A DNA stretch of 58,315 nt from positions 1-58,315 of the forward strand of contig JAFXBE010000013.1 of the NCBI GenBank assembly GCA_017516765.1, given 5' to 3'. This document shows positions 1 through 8,020 of this stretch, piece after piece. The notes under the pieces are model-generated. The model was not told the DNA's origin, did no database searches, and was given only the letters and a program-made list of their open reading frames with translations. How positions within the stretch are numbered: position 1 is the stretch's first letter; every line of letters starts with the position of its first letter. The position numbers and the translations under genes were made by a program. This stretch comes from Clostridia bacterium (GTDB lineage: Bacteria > Bacillota > Clostridia > Christensenellales > Aristaeellaceae).

Positions 1-169
1 CAGCCCTCCGATTGTCAATCCGAAACCAGCGGCGTGTACGGTGGTTTCGGAACCCTTGCGTAGCAAGGGGTTCCTATCGCCGTTTGCCGCCCGGGGAGCC
101 GTAGGCTCCTAGGCAAACGGTGCAAAAGTCGTCAAAAAAGTCGCCGCAGGCGTGTTTTTTGACGAACTG
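1..169. repeat. Structured repeat element, copy 1 (left end outside window)
   Basis: This is the right part of a dispersed element whose fuller copy lies at 17312-17615. Shared blocks are the pair CCGAAACCA (20-28) and TGGTTTCGG (42-50), the hairpin around GGAACCCTTGC, and the long hairpin with the stem GGAGCC gta GGCTCC. Both copies end in TTTTTTGACGAACTG (155-169). Between the CCGAAACCA/TGGTTTCGG arms this copy has 13 nt, against 111 nt in the other copy. No open frame supports a protein. It reads as a non-autonomous mobile repeat; its left end lies before the window. Confidence 0.75.
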
Positions 170-202
170 AAACGAGCATCCGTCGGATGCTCGTCTTTTT
201 TG
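170..202 (+). terminator. Intrinsic terminator abutting repeat copy 1
   Basis: A 10-bp perfect stem (ACGAGCATCC / GGATGCTCGT) with loop GTC is followed by TCTTTTTT. It begins directly after the repeat element's CTG end. It is unrelated in sequence to the hairpin flanking the other element copy, so it belongs to the insertion site and not to the element. It presumably ends a + strand transcript from outside the window. Confidence 0.75.
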
Positions 203-220
203 TCATCAGCCCGAAAACTT

Positions 221-322
221 CCCCTTGCCCCGCTTTGCGGGGCAAAACCGGGTCAAGGGGCAATGCCCCTTGCGGAGGTGCAGGAGGCAGCGCCTCCTGC
301 CGGGGAGCGGGGCAGCGCCCCG
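221..322. repeat. Array of four GC-rich triloop palindromes
   Basis: Four consecutive inverted repeats have 6-9 bp perfect stems and 3-nt loops: TTGCCCCGC/GCGGGGCAA (225-245), CAAGGGGC/GCCCCTTG (254-272), GCAGGAGGC/GCCTCCTGC (280-300) and CGGGGC/GCCCCG (308-322). CCCCTTG at 221-227 could also pair with CAAGGGG at 254-260. The array sits just 3' of the M20 peptidase stop codon and resembles REP-type intergenic palindromes. It may terminate or stabilise that transcript, although no U-tract follows. Confidence 0.6.
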
Positions 323-333
323 TCCCGTTTACC

Positions 334-1764
334 TCAGCACCGCTCCAGCACAGCTGCAAAGAACGTGACCGTTCCCTTGATCAGACTGACCGGGATACGC
401 TCGTTGGCGTTGTGGATCAGCCCGCGCTGCTCCTTGGAAAGGGGCATGCCGCTGAAGCGGAAAACATGGTCGCAGAACTTGGAATAGTGGCGGCTGTCGC
501 TGCCTGCCAGCATCAGGTAGGGGGAGACGATCACGCCGGGGTAAGCGGCGCGGATGGCCTCGTCCAGCCGGTTCCACGCTTCGTCGCCGGTCTGGGAAAT
601 GCGGGAGGGTTCCTCACCGGAAACATATTGGAGGGAAACGGCATCGTCCCCGATAATGGTCTCCATGCGCTTCATGGCCTGCTCGATGGTATCGCCGCAG
701 ATCAGACGAAGGTTCACACCGGCGGTGGCCTGCGTGGGCAGCACATTGTAGGCCTTGGAGCCCTGTGCCATGGTGAGGGCGCAGGTGGTGCGCACAAGGG
801 CGTTCAGCTCGCCGCCGCTGATGCGGCAGATCAGGTTCAGCACGGGGGCGAAGCACCACAGGTTGGCAAAAATCAGCTTAAACAGGAAGGTGCTTTCCCG
901 ACCCATTACATCGAACATTTCCAGCGCGGGCTTGGTCAGGGTAAAGGGCATGGGCTTCTGCTCCAAACGTTGCAGGGCCCGCCCCAGACGACCCATGGCC
1001 TGCTTTGCGGGTGGTGCGGAAGCATGCCCGCCTTTGCCGGAAGCAGTCACATCCACGCAGACCGCGCCCTTTTCGGCAATGCCGATCACGGCGGCAGGCT
1101 TCTTTACGCCGGGGAATACGTTTTCCACGATGGCGCCGCCCTCGTCCAGCACAAAAGCGGGCTGTATGCCGCGCTTCTGCAGCTCTGCTGCGATGGCGGG
1201 GGCATCGCCGCCGAAAATCTCCTCATCGCCGCCGAAGGCGAAGTATACATCGTTTTCCGGTACAAAGCCCCGGGCGATCAGCATTTCGGCGGCTTCCAGA
1301 ATGCCGTGCAGGGTGCCTTTGGTATCCAGCGTGCCCCGCCCCCACAGTTCTCCGTCCTTGATGATGCCGGAGAAGGGCGGTTCCTGCCACTGGGCTTCCT
1401 CCACAGGCACCACATCGTAGTGCGCCATGAGCACAGAGGGGTTTTCGCTGCTCTTGCCTGCCCAGCGGTACAGCATGCCCCGCCGCCCCAGAATCTCCCG
1501 GGGACAGGTGGCGGTCACCAGCGGATAAGCGGTGGTCAGATAGTTCTGCAGCTTGGTAAACTCGTCCTTGTCCTCCAGCGTTTCATCCATGTGGGATACC
1601 GTGCGGAAGCGGATCAGTTCCTGCAGACGTGCGGTGGCGGCGGCTTCGTCCACAGGATAGGCAGCCTGCGCCGGTGCGGGCTTTTGAGTGGGTTTGAAGG
1701 CGGCTGCACGGATCACCAGCACGGCGATCAGGATTGCCAGCAGCCCCGGCAGGATCCACAGCAT
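334..1764 (-). CDS. Membrane-anchored M20 family metallopeptidase
   Basis: A 476-residue protein. Residues 2-22 form one hydrophobic N-terminal segment (an anchor or uncleaved signal), followed by a Pro/Ala-rich linker and an M20 peptidase fold. The di-metal ligands are visible: H115-x-D117 in MAHYDVVPV, D147 in GRGTLDTKG, and the E181-E182 pair in FGGDEEIFGGD. The family hydrolyses dipeptides, N-acyl amino acids or similar amides with two zinc ions. The anchor suggests work at the membrane. Its start overlaps the stop of the upstream membrane-protein gene (TGATG), so the two are translationally coupled. The substrate cannot be read from sequence. Confidence 0.88.
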   Translation of the reverse strand: MLWILPGLLAILIAVLVIRAAAFKPTQKPAPAQAAYPVDEAAATARLQELIRFRTVSHMDETLEDKDEFTKLQNYLTTAYPLVTATCPREILGRRGMLYRWAGKSSENPSVLMAHYDVVPVEEAQWQEPPFSGIIKDGELWGRGTLDTKGTLHGILEAAEMLIARGFVPENDVYFAFGGDEEIFGGDAPAIAAELQKRGIQPAFVLDEGGAIVENVFPGVKKPAAVIGIAEKGAVCVDVTASGKGGHASAPPAKQAMGRLGRALQRLEQKPMPFTLTKPALEMFDVMGRESTFLFKLIFANLWCFAPVLNLICRISGGELNALVRTTCALTMAQGSKAYNVLPTQATAGVNLRLICGDTIEQAMKRMETIIGDDAVSLQYVSGEEPSRISQTGDEAWNRLDEAIRAAYPGVIVSPYLMLAGSDSRHYSKFCDHVFRFSGMPLSKEQRGLIHNANERIPVSLIKGTVTFFAAVLERC

Positions 1765-2456
1765 CAGCCATCCACCTCCGGCTTGGCGGGCTTGTCCAGC
1801 ATGCCCTTTTTGTAAAGCAGACGGGCTGCACCGATGGCAATCAGCACGCCCACGGGCACCAGCACGCTCACGCTGCCGCTGAGACCGGGAGCGATCAGGA
1901 ACAGCACGATCATGAAAAGCAGCGGTGCGGCGGCGATCTTGGGGTTCTTGGAGATGAACACCACGCCCAGACCGCCGAAGAGCGCGGGCAGGATGTTGTC
2001 AAAGGCAGGCTTGAGCACGGGAGAGGAGAGCACAGGCTCCAGAAGCCCCAGTGCAAACACGCCTGCGGCGATCACCAGCACCGTCACGATAGAGCTGGTA
2101 GCGATGGCAATGGTGGAGATGATCTCGCCTTCTTCGGTACCGGCCTTTACTTTGGCGGCCTCCATGGCGTTGAGGGCACAGGGTACCTTCAGGCTGGTCA
2201 GGTTGCCGGTTACAAAGCCCAGATAGGTGCCGCCGGTGCCCAGCATGGGCACATAGGTGAACACTTCGATAATGCCCACCGTCCAGTACATGGGGGCTAC
2301 GCCCAGCAGTGCCTTCAGAATGGCGGTGATGGGCGGCCATGCGTTGTAATAGACGCAGATGGCGACAGGGGAGAGGATCATCATGGTCAGGGCAATGCCC
2401 ATCCAGATGCGTCCGTAGGTATGCAGCTGTTCTTCGTAGGGGGTATTCTGCTTCAT
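1764..2456 (-). CDS. Polytopic membrane protein, probable partner of DUF5058 protein
   Basis: A 230-residue protein with about six hydrophobic segments (near 18-36, 42-70, 110-138, 150-170, 175-195 and 200-218) and no recognised catalytic motif. Residues 80-100 contain GFVTGNL and, nine residues later, NAMEA. The neighbouring DUF5058 protein has a matching GAVTYEL and NAMGA block at a similar depth, so the two may be distant paralogues forming one complex. The start is supported by AAGGAGG seven to eight bases upstream. It lies between the DUF5058 gene and the M20 peptidase in an unbroken operon. A transport role is an inference from this context. Confidence 0.7.
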   Translation of the reverse strand: MKQNTPYEEQLHTYGRIWMGIALTMMILSPVAICVYYNAWPPITAILKALLGVAPMYWTVGIIEVFTYVPMLGTGGTYLGFVTGNLTSLKVPCALNAMEAAKVKAGTEEGEIISTIAIATSSIVTVLVIAAGVFALGLLEPVLSSPVLKPAFDNILPALFGGLGVVFISKNPKIAAAPLLFMIVLFLIAPGLSGSVSVLVPVGVLIAIGAARLLYKKGMLDKPAKPEVDG

Positions 2457-2469
2457 TGCTCCTGCCTCC

Positions 2470-3192
2470 TTACTGCATCAAAGCGGTGATGGGGATGCTC
2501 AGCGCCATAGCGCCCAGCATGCTGATGGGCAGCGCATACTGCTCCAGCCAGCTCATTTTGCATTTCTTCATCAGCAGTCCGCAGACAGCCATCAGCAAAG
2601 CGGATACCAATGCCACCGCCAGCGGGATAAAGCCGGGCAGCCCCTTGCGGATGTCGGCAAACAGCATGCCCACAAAGGCGGAGATCATACCGAGGAACAA
2701 AGCGTCCATCACGATGTCCCGCCAGCGGGTATCCTTGCCGCCGATGGAGTTGATGCCCTTCTGGATCTTTTTGAGCCCGAAGAGCACCAGCAGGATGCCT
2801 GCGATAATGCCCAGCGTCATGGTCCAGGCGATGGCGGCGAATACCTTGGGATCAACGATGGTCTCGGTGACCGATGCGCCCATGGCGTTGGCGGCGATGG
2901 TGGCGGCGGGCAGCTCGTAGGTGACCGCGCCCAGAATGCTCAGCCGCAGCCAGGGGAAGGGCAGCCCCAGGAACTTGCTCAGCGTGATGATGCCGATCAG
3001 GATGCTCACCGCCGGGGCGAGGGTGAACAGGCTGGAGGAAAGAATGGTCTTGCGCACCGTGGTCATGGAAATGCCCACCTTTTTGGCGCGCTGAATGCTT
3101 TTGACAAGGAAGAAAACCGACTGGGCGACCACGACGGCGATCACAGCGGCTGCCACCCAGTAGAGAAACGGGTCGTTGACGGAAAACGGCAT
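2470..3192 (-). CDS. DUF5058 family membrane protein
   Basis: A 240-residue protein with an N-terminal helix (residues 9-31) and about five further membrane segments. The opening SVNDPFLYWV and the overall layout match what I recall of the DUF5058 family, which is common in Clostridia and has no established function. AAGGGAGG lies eight bases before the ATG. The gene is followed within 13 bases by a second, similarly sized membrane protein and then an M20 peptidase, which suggests a two-subunit permease working with the peptidase on a peptide or acylated amino acid. The substrate is unknown. Confidence 0.72.
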   Translation of the reverse strand: MPFSVNDPFLYWVAAAVIAVVVAQSVFFLVKSIQRAKKVGISMTTVRKTILSSSLFTLAPAVSILIGIITLSKFLGLPFPWLRLSILGAVTYELPAATIAANAMGASVTETIVDPKVFAAIAWTMTLGIIAGILLVLFGLKKIQKGINSIGGKDTRWRDIVMDALFLGMISAFVGMLFADIRKGLPGFIPLAVALVSALLMAVCGLLMKKCKMSWLEQYALPISMLGAMALSIPITALMQ

Positions 3193-3225
3193 GGGGGAAC
3201 CCTCCCTTTTCAGGTTTCTTTGGTG

Positions 3226-4551
3226 TTACAGCCGCTCCACGCTTTCGCTGTTTACAAAGGCATGGATCAGCTTGCAAGGGCTCACGGGCTCGCTGCTCAG
3301 CACGATGCAGCGGCGGATGGCGTCGATGGCTTCCTGTGCGCTCTGCTCATCCTTTGCATGCACGGTAGCCAGCAGATCGCCTTCGGTTACCCGGTCGCCG
3401 ATGCGCACGTTCATCACAAAGCCCACGGCGGGGTCGATCACATCCTCCTTGGTGCGGCGGCCTGCGCCCATCTGCTGGGCAGCATTGCCCAGACCAACGG
3501 TATCCATGGCGGCTACGTAGCCCTCGCCGGTGGCGGTGCATGGCAAAACGACCGGGGCCTGGGGCAGGGCGGATACATCGTCGCAGCAGGCGGGATCGCC
3601 GCCCTGAGCGACGATCATTTCCTTCAGCTTGGCAAGCCCTGCGCCGCTGCGGAGGGCTTCCTCCATCTTTGCTTTGCCCTCCGGCACGTCCTTGGCTGCG
3701 CCGCCCAGCACCAGCATGCGCGCGCCCAGCTCCAGCGCGACGGTCAGCAGGGGGCCTTGGGTGCGCCCTGCCAGCATATCGATGGCTTCCTTCACTTCCA
3801 GAGCGTTGCCTACATGGCTGCCCAGCGGCTCGCCCATGTCAGTGACCAGCGCCACCATATTGCGCCCCGCATCGCAGCCGATGCGCACCATGGTCTGGGC
3901 AAGGGCGATGGAATCCTCGGTGGTCTGCATCAGCGCGCCTGCGCCGGTCTTTACATCCAGCACGATGCCCTTTGCACCGCTGGCAAGTTTCTTTGAAACG
4001 ATGCTGGAGGCGATCAGTGGCAGGCTGTCCACGGTGGAGGTAACATCCCTGAGGGCGTAGAGGGTCTTGTCGGCAGGGGCAAGGTTGGCGGTCTGCCCGA
4101 TCACTGCCACCCCGACGGTCTTCACCTGAGCGAGAAAATCTTCCTCACTCAGGTTCACGCTAAAGCCCGAAATGCTTTCCAGCTTGTCCAGCGTGCCGCC
4201 GGTATGCCCCAGCCCCCGCCCGCTCATTTTGGCAACGGGTACGCCGCAGGCAGCAACCAGCGGTGCCAGCACCAGCGTGGTGGTGTCGCCCACACCGCCG
4301 GTGGAGTGCTTATCCACCGGAATGCCGGGAATGGCATCCAGATCCACTACATCGCCGGAATGGGTCATCGCAAGGGTGAGCAGTTTGGTCTCTTCCCGGT
4401 TCATGCCGTTGAGCCGGATCGCCATCAGCAGCGCCGCCAGTTGGTAATCCGGTACGCTGCCGGTGGCTGCGCCGTTTACAAAAAAATCGATCTCCTCAGC
4501 GGTAAGCGCTTGCCCCAGCTTCTTTTTTTCGATAATGGGCACCATATTCAT
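3226..4551 (-). CDS. pdp: Pyrimidine-nucleoside (thymidine) phosphorylase
   Basis: Phosphorolysis of thymidine, deoxyuridine or uridine to the base and (deoxy)ribose-1-phosphate, in cytoplasmic nucleoside salvage. The family signature is clear: VDKHSTGGVGDTTTL near residue 77, then SGRGLGHTGGTLDKLES. The 441-residue length fits the thymidine/pyrimidine phosphorylase family. I chose the ATG at 4551 because AAAGGGGG stands eight bases upstream; an in-frame ATG at 4572 has no ribosome site. The gene heads the operon with the DUF5058 pair and the M20 peptidase. It starts only 27 bases after the terminator of the preceding operon, so its own promoter is not obvious. Confidence 0.92.
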   Translation of the reverse strand: MNMVPIIEKKKLGQALTAEEIDFFVNGAATGSVPDYQLAALLMAIRLNGMNREETKLLTLAMTHSGDVVDLDAIPGIPVDKHSTGGVGDTTTLVLAPLVAACGVPVAKMSGRGLGHTGGTLDKLESISGFSVNLSEEDFLAQVKTVGVAVIGQTANLAPADKTLYALRDVTSTVDSLPLIASSIVSKKLASGAKGIVLDVKTGAGALMQTTEDSIALAQTMVRIGCDAGRNMVALVTDMGEPLGSHVGNALEVKEAIDMLAGRTQGPLLTVALELGARMLVLGGAAKDVPEGKAKMEEALRSGAGLAKLKEMIVAQGGDPACCDDVSALPQAPVVLPCTATGEGYVAAMDTVGLGNAAQQMGAGRRTKEDVIDPAVGFVMNVRIGDRVTEGDLLATVHAKDEQSAQEAIDAIRRCIVLSSEPVSPCKLIHAFVNSESVERL

Positions 4552-4577
4552 AGCCTGACCCCCTTTGATCAAAATAC

Positions 4578-4607
4578 AAAAAGCGGCGAAAGCATCGCTT
4601 CCGCCGC
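4578..4607 (-). terminator. Terminator of the dgt-dnaG-rpoD operon
   Basis: Read on the minus strand, GCGGCGGAAGC pairs with GCTTTCGCCGC around loop GAT with one G-T wobble, followed by TTTTT. It lies just after the stop of the zinc-ribbon gene. Confidence 0.75.
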
Positions 4608-4614
4608 CCGGGTG

Positions 4615-5322
4615 TTACATCTGGATCAGCATGCGGCCGCAGTTTTCACATTCAATAATGCCGCTGTCGTTCTTGAGCTTGCGCAGGGTGGCCTGAGGCA
4701 GGCTCATGTTGCAGCCCATGCACTGGCCGGAATAGAGCTTGGCGACCGGGGGCGTGCAGTGCTGCTTGATGGTGCGGTACTTCTCCAGCAGCGCAGGATC
4801 CAGACCGGCGGTCTTTTCCTCGGCTTCCTTGCGCTTCTGCTCCAGCTCCTTCTTCAGCTCCTTGGATTCGGCTTCGTAGGCTTCCTTCTGCTTTTCGAAC
4901 TCGGCCTTCACCGTAGCGAACTTGACGCGGATGTCCTTTTCCGCCTTTTCGCGGCTGGCGGCTTCCTTCTGGATGGTACGCATTTCCTTTTCGTAGTCCT
5001 CCAGATCGCTCAGCAGCTTCTGGGCGTTCCGGGCGGCTTCCTGCGCCTTTGCCAGATCGGTGGGCGGGGTATCCTGCATACGCTTGGTCATCTGGTTCAG
5101 CTGTTCCTCCAGACGGACGATGGCCAGCTTGATGGTCTCCACCCGGTCGGTCATCTGAGCCACTTCGGCTTCCAGCTTCTTGGCAGCATTCTGCTGCTCC
5201 ACCAGGAAATCGCGGTTTTTCTTCATGGCAACACGGGTGGGGTTGCGCTTGATCTTGGCTTCAAACGCATCGGCAGCCATGTCGGCCTGTTGATACTGCA
5301 GCAAAAGTTCGATCTGGGTCAT
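4615..5322 (-). CDS. Coiled-coil protein with C4 zinc ribbon (DUF164/CdsZ type)
   Basis: A 235-residue protein. Residues 10-180 are almost entirely charged heptad-rich coiled coil (KKLEAEVAQMTDRVETIK and similar stretches). The C-terminal 40 residues form a zinc ribbon with CMGC and CENC pairs. Homologues are widely linked to rpoD/dnaG operons and to the Nif3-like protein, as here. A role in RNA binding or as an adaptor has been suggested for the family, but none is established here. The ATG at 5322 is chosen because AAGGAGG lies seven bases upstream; the frame stays open 20 codons further without a ribosome site. Confidence 0.82.
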   Translation of the reverse strand: MTQIELLLQYQQADMAADAFEAKIKRNPTRVAMKKNRDFLVEQQNAAKKLEAEVAQMTDRVETIKLAIVRLEEQLNQMTKRMQDTPPTDLAKAQEAARNAQKLLSDLEDYEKEMRTIQKEAASREKAEKDIRVKFATVKAEFEKQKEAYEAESKELKKELEQKRKEAEEKTAGLDPALLEKYRTIKQHCTPPVAKLYSGQCMGCNMSLPQATLRKLKNDSGIIECENCGRMLIQM

Positions 5323-5378
5323 GTGGTGTTCCTCCTTGTTGTGCCCCTGCGGAGTACGTTGCTTCCGGCAGCGGGCGG

Positions 5379-6161
5379 TCACATATGGGTAGCGCCCGCA
5401 AAAGGCGGGGCCATGGAAAGACGGGTTTGGATCTGCCAGCCCTCCTCTGCTGCGACAGTGTGCAGCCGGGCTTCCAGAGCGGGCATGGCGGGCTGCTCTG
5501 TGGCATGGTGCCCGCCATCGTAGATGACAAGCCCCTGCGCAGCAGCATCCAGAATTTCGTGGTGCTTTACTTCGCCGGTCAGAAACGCATCCGCGCCTGC
5601 TGCCAGCGCAAGCCCGTACCCTTCGCCGTAGGAGCCGCCTGCAACGGCAACCTTGCGGATGGTGCGTTCTGCATCGCCGTACCAGCGGGGGCTGAAGCCC
5701 AACGCCTGATCGATGTGCTCTGCCAGAGCGGCAGGGGAGAGGGGCGTGGGCAAAGTACCCACCCGCACATAATCATCCAGCGGGCGAATATCCTCCAGTC
5801 CCAACAGAGCTGCCAGCGTATCGCCGACACCGCCGGGAGCCTTGTCCCAGTTGGTATGGGCGGAAATGACGCTGATGCCGGCTGCCATCAGACCTTTGAG
5901 CATACGCCCGAAGGGGGTCTGATAGTGTATGCGGCGAAGGGGGTGAAAAATGACCGGGTGGTGGGTAATGATCAGCTCAGCACCCATGGCGGCGGCTTCC
6001 CGAACCGTCTGCTCGCTCAGATCCAGCGTAAGCACGACGGTGGTAACGCTGCTGTCGGGATCACCGATGAGCAGACCGGCGTTATCAAAGCCTTCGGCGG
6101 TCTCAAAGGGTGCGATCCCGTCCAGCCGGTGCAGGATATCGCCAACGGTGGGCTGCTTCAT
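5379..6161 (-). CDS. Nif3-like dinuclear metal-centre protein
   Basis: A 260-residue Nif3/YqfO family protein. The metal-binding surface is represented by ITHHPVIFHP near residue 65, SAHTNWDKAPGGV near 100, and the C-terminal DGGHHATEQPAMPAL segment. The family forms toroidal hexamers with a di-metal centre and resembles GTP cyclohydrolase I-type folds; the cellular reaction is not settled. In Firmicutes it follows trmK in the rpoD operon, and here it starts five bases after the trmK stop. It lacks the extra central domain found in longer YqfO proteins. Confidence 0.88.
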   Translation of the reverse strand: MKQPTVGDILHRLDGIAPFETAEGFDNAGLLIGDPDSSVTTVVLTLDLSEQTVREAAAMGAELIITHHPVIFHPLRRIHYQTPFGRMLKGLMAAGISVISAHTNWDKAPGGVGDTLAALLGLEDIRPLDDYVRVGTLPTPLSPAALAEHIDQALGFSPRWYGDAERTIRKVAVAGGSYGEGYGLALAAGADAFLTGEVKHHEILDAAAQGLVIYDGGHHATEQPAMPALEARLHTVAAEEGWQIQTRLSMAPPFAGATHM

Positions 6162-6166
6162 GGCGG

Positions 6167-6904
6167 TTACTCCTTTTCGTAGCTCTGCAAAGCCTCATCA
6201 ATAAGGCAAAGCGTCTCGCGGAACTGCGCGAGCCGCTCAAGATCCTTTTGTGTGGTGGCTTTTTCCATCGCTTTGATGGCGCTTTGGGTGTATTGCTGCT
6301 CCCGGCGCAGATAGAGTTGCCAGTCTTTGGGACGCTCCCTGCGCAGGATGGGGCCGAGGATCAGCTCCTCGGCGGTATAGTCGGCTTCGCCCGGCAGTGC
6401 GGGCTCGGCACGCATGAGAATATACTGGCGTTTGCCGCTGGTTACGGCGGTTTCCCGGCGCAGCCGGTAGCCGATGTCGCAGAGGGTCCGGCGTACCAGC
6501 GGCAGGTCGGTCTGGGGGCTCAGGATCAGCGTTGCGCCGTGGAGCACAGGCTGCCCCTTGGTCAGGATGTGGGCCATGGTCTCGCCGCCCATGCCCAGAA
6601 TAAAGACCGTATCCGGCGGCTGGGGCAGCAGAACGGCCCCGTCCAGCCCGTCGGCTACTGAAAAGGTCACCTTCTCTTCCAGCTGCATGGTGCCCAGCAA
6701 AGAACGGGCTTTGTCCAGCGCCTTGTCGCTGATGTCGCTTACCAGCATGTGGCTGCACAGTCCCCGGCTGAGCATGGATGCACTCAGATGCCCGTGATCC
6801 GCACCGATATCGGCGCAGATATGGCAGGGTACGGCCATGGCAACGGCGGCTTCCAGACGTTCGTCCAGCTGGGGCGCACGGATGGTTCGCATCTGTCCGT
6901 TCAT
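6167..6904 (-). CDS. trmK: tRNA (adenine22-N1)-methyltransferase TrmK
   Basis: A 245-residue class I methyltransferase. Motif I reads ADIGADHGHLSASM at residues 31-44, and a VFILGMGGET segment forms the later catalytic strand-loop. The family methylates N1 of A22 in tRNA using S-adenosylmethionine. The start ATG overlaps the rpoD stop (TGATG), so the two are translationally coupled. A second in-frame ATG four codons in is possible. The order rpoD-trmK-nif3 is conserved in Firmicutes and supports the call. Confidence 0.88.
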   Translation of the reverse strand: MNGQMRTIRAPQLDERLEAAVAMAVPCHICADIGADHGHLSASMLSRGLCSHMLVSDISDKALDKARSLLGTMQLEEKVTFSVADGLDGAVLLPQPPDTVFILGMGGETMAHILTKGQPVLHGATLILSPQTDLPLVRRTLCDIGYRLRRETAVTSGKRQYILMRAEPALPGEADYTAEELILGPILRRERPKDWQLYLRREQQYTQSAIKAMEKATTQKDLERLAQFRETLCLIDEALQSYEKE

Positions 6905-7989
6905 CAGTCCAGATAATCCTTCAGCTTCTTGGAGCGGCTGGGGTGGCGCAGCTTGCGCAGGGCTTTGGCCTCGATCTGACGGATGCGCTCACGGGTCACC
7001 TTGAAGACCCGGCCCACTTCCTCCAGCGTGCGCTGGTGACCGTCGTCCAGACCGAAGCGGAGACGCAGCACCTTTTCTTCGCGGGGGGTGAGGGTATCCA
7101 GTACATCCAGCAGCTGCTCCTTCATCAGGGTAAAGCTGGCGGCTTCGGCGGGGGCGGGGGCGTCGTCATCGGGGATAAAGTCGCCCAGATGGCTGTCTTC
7201 CTCTTCGCCGATGGGAGTTTCCAGAGAAACGGGCTCCTGCGCGATCTTGATGATCTCTCGCACCTTGCTCTCGGAAATGTTCATCACCTTGGCGATCTCG
7301 TCGGGGGTGGGTTCGCGGCCGTATTCCTGCAAAAGCTGGCGGGAGATGCGGATCAGCTTGTTGATGGTCTCCACCATGTGCACGGGGATGCGGATGGTAC
7401 GGGCCTGATCGGCGATGGCGCGGGTAATGGCCTGCCGGATCCACCAGGTGGCGTAGGTGGAGAACTTGTAGCCCTTGCGGTAGTCGAACTTGTCCACAGC
7501 CTTGATCAGACCCAGATTGCCCTCTTGGATCAGGTCAAGGAAGAGCATGCCGCGGCCCACATAACGCTTGGCGATGGATACCACCAGACGCAGGTTGGCT
7601 TCGGTCAGTTTCTGCTTGGCATCCTCGTCGCCCTCTTCCATGCGCTTGGCGATCTCGATCTCCTCTTCGGCGGTCAGCAGGGGTACTTTGCCGATCTCCT
7701 TCAGATACATGCGCACCGGGTCGTCCACGCTGATGCCCTCGGGTACGCTCAGGTCGATCTGCTCCGGCTCCACCATATCTTCGGGGTTCATGGGCGCAAA
7801 CTCGGCGACCACGTCGATGCCCATGCGCTCAAGGGTCTCAAAGACCTTGTTCATCTGCTCGGCATCGATCTCCAGCTCCATGATCTGGTTGGCTACTTCT
7901 TCGCGGGTAATGGTGCCCTTCTGCTTGGCATCCTCGTATAGTTCGTTGAGCTTCAGTTTGATCGCTTCGCGCGACTGATTTGCACTCAA
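6904..7989 (-). CDS. rpoD: RNA polymerase primary sigma factor (SigA/RpoD)
   Basis: The housekeeping sigma factor. Region 1.2 ([11 protein letters not shown]), region 2 ([15 protein letters not shown], then [21 protein letters not shown]) and region 4 with its helix-turn-helix ([20 protein letters not shown]) are all present. The length of 361 residues is that of the short Firmicutes SigA, which lacks most of region 1.1. I place the start at the TTG at 7989 because AAAGGAG ends eight bases upstream; a GTG at 7998 would lie inside that ribosome site. It sits between dnaG and trmK, as in Bacillus. Confidence 0.96.
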   Translation of the reverse strand: MSANQSREAIKLKLNELYEDAKQKGTITREEVANQIMELEIDAEQMNKVFETLERMGIDVVAEFAPMNPEDMVEPEQIDLSVPEGISVDDPVRMYLKEIGKVPLLTAEEEIEIAKRMEEGDEDAKQKLTEANLRLVVSIAKRYVGRGMLFLDLIQEGNLGLIKAVDKFDYRKGYKFSTYATWWIRQAITRAIADQARTIRIPVHMVETINKLIRISRQLLQEYGREPTPDEIAKVMNISESKVREIIKIAQEPVSLETPIGEEEDSHLGDFIPDDDAPAPAEAASFTLMKEQLLDVLDTLTPREEKVLRLRFGLDDGHQRTLEEVGRVFKVTRERIRQIEAKALRKLRHPSRSKKLKDYLD

Positions 7990-8020
7990 CCGTCTCACTC
8001 CTTTTGTCGTACGCAGGGGG

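Noticed and set aside
187..1815. Plus-strand open frame opposite the M20 peptidase
   Set aside because: The minus strand carries a full M20 domain with metal ligands; the + frame has no recognisable motif.
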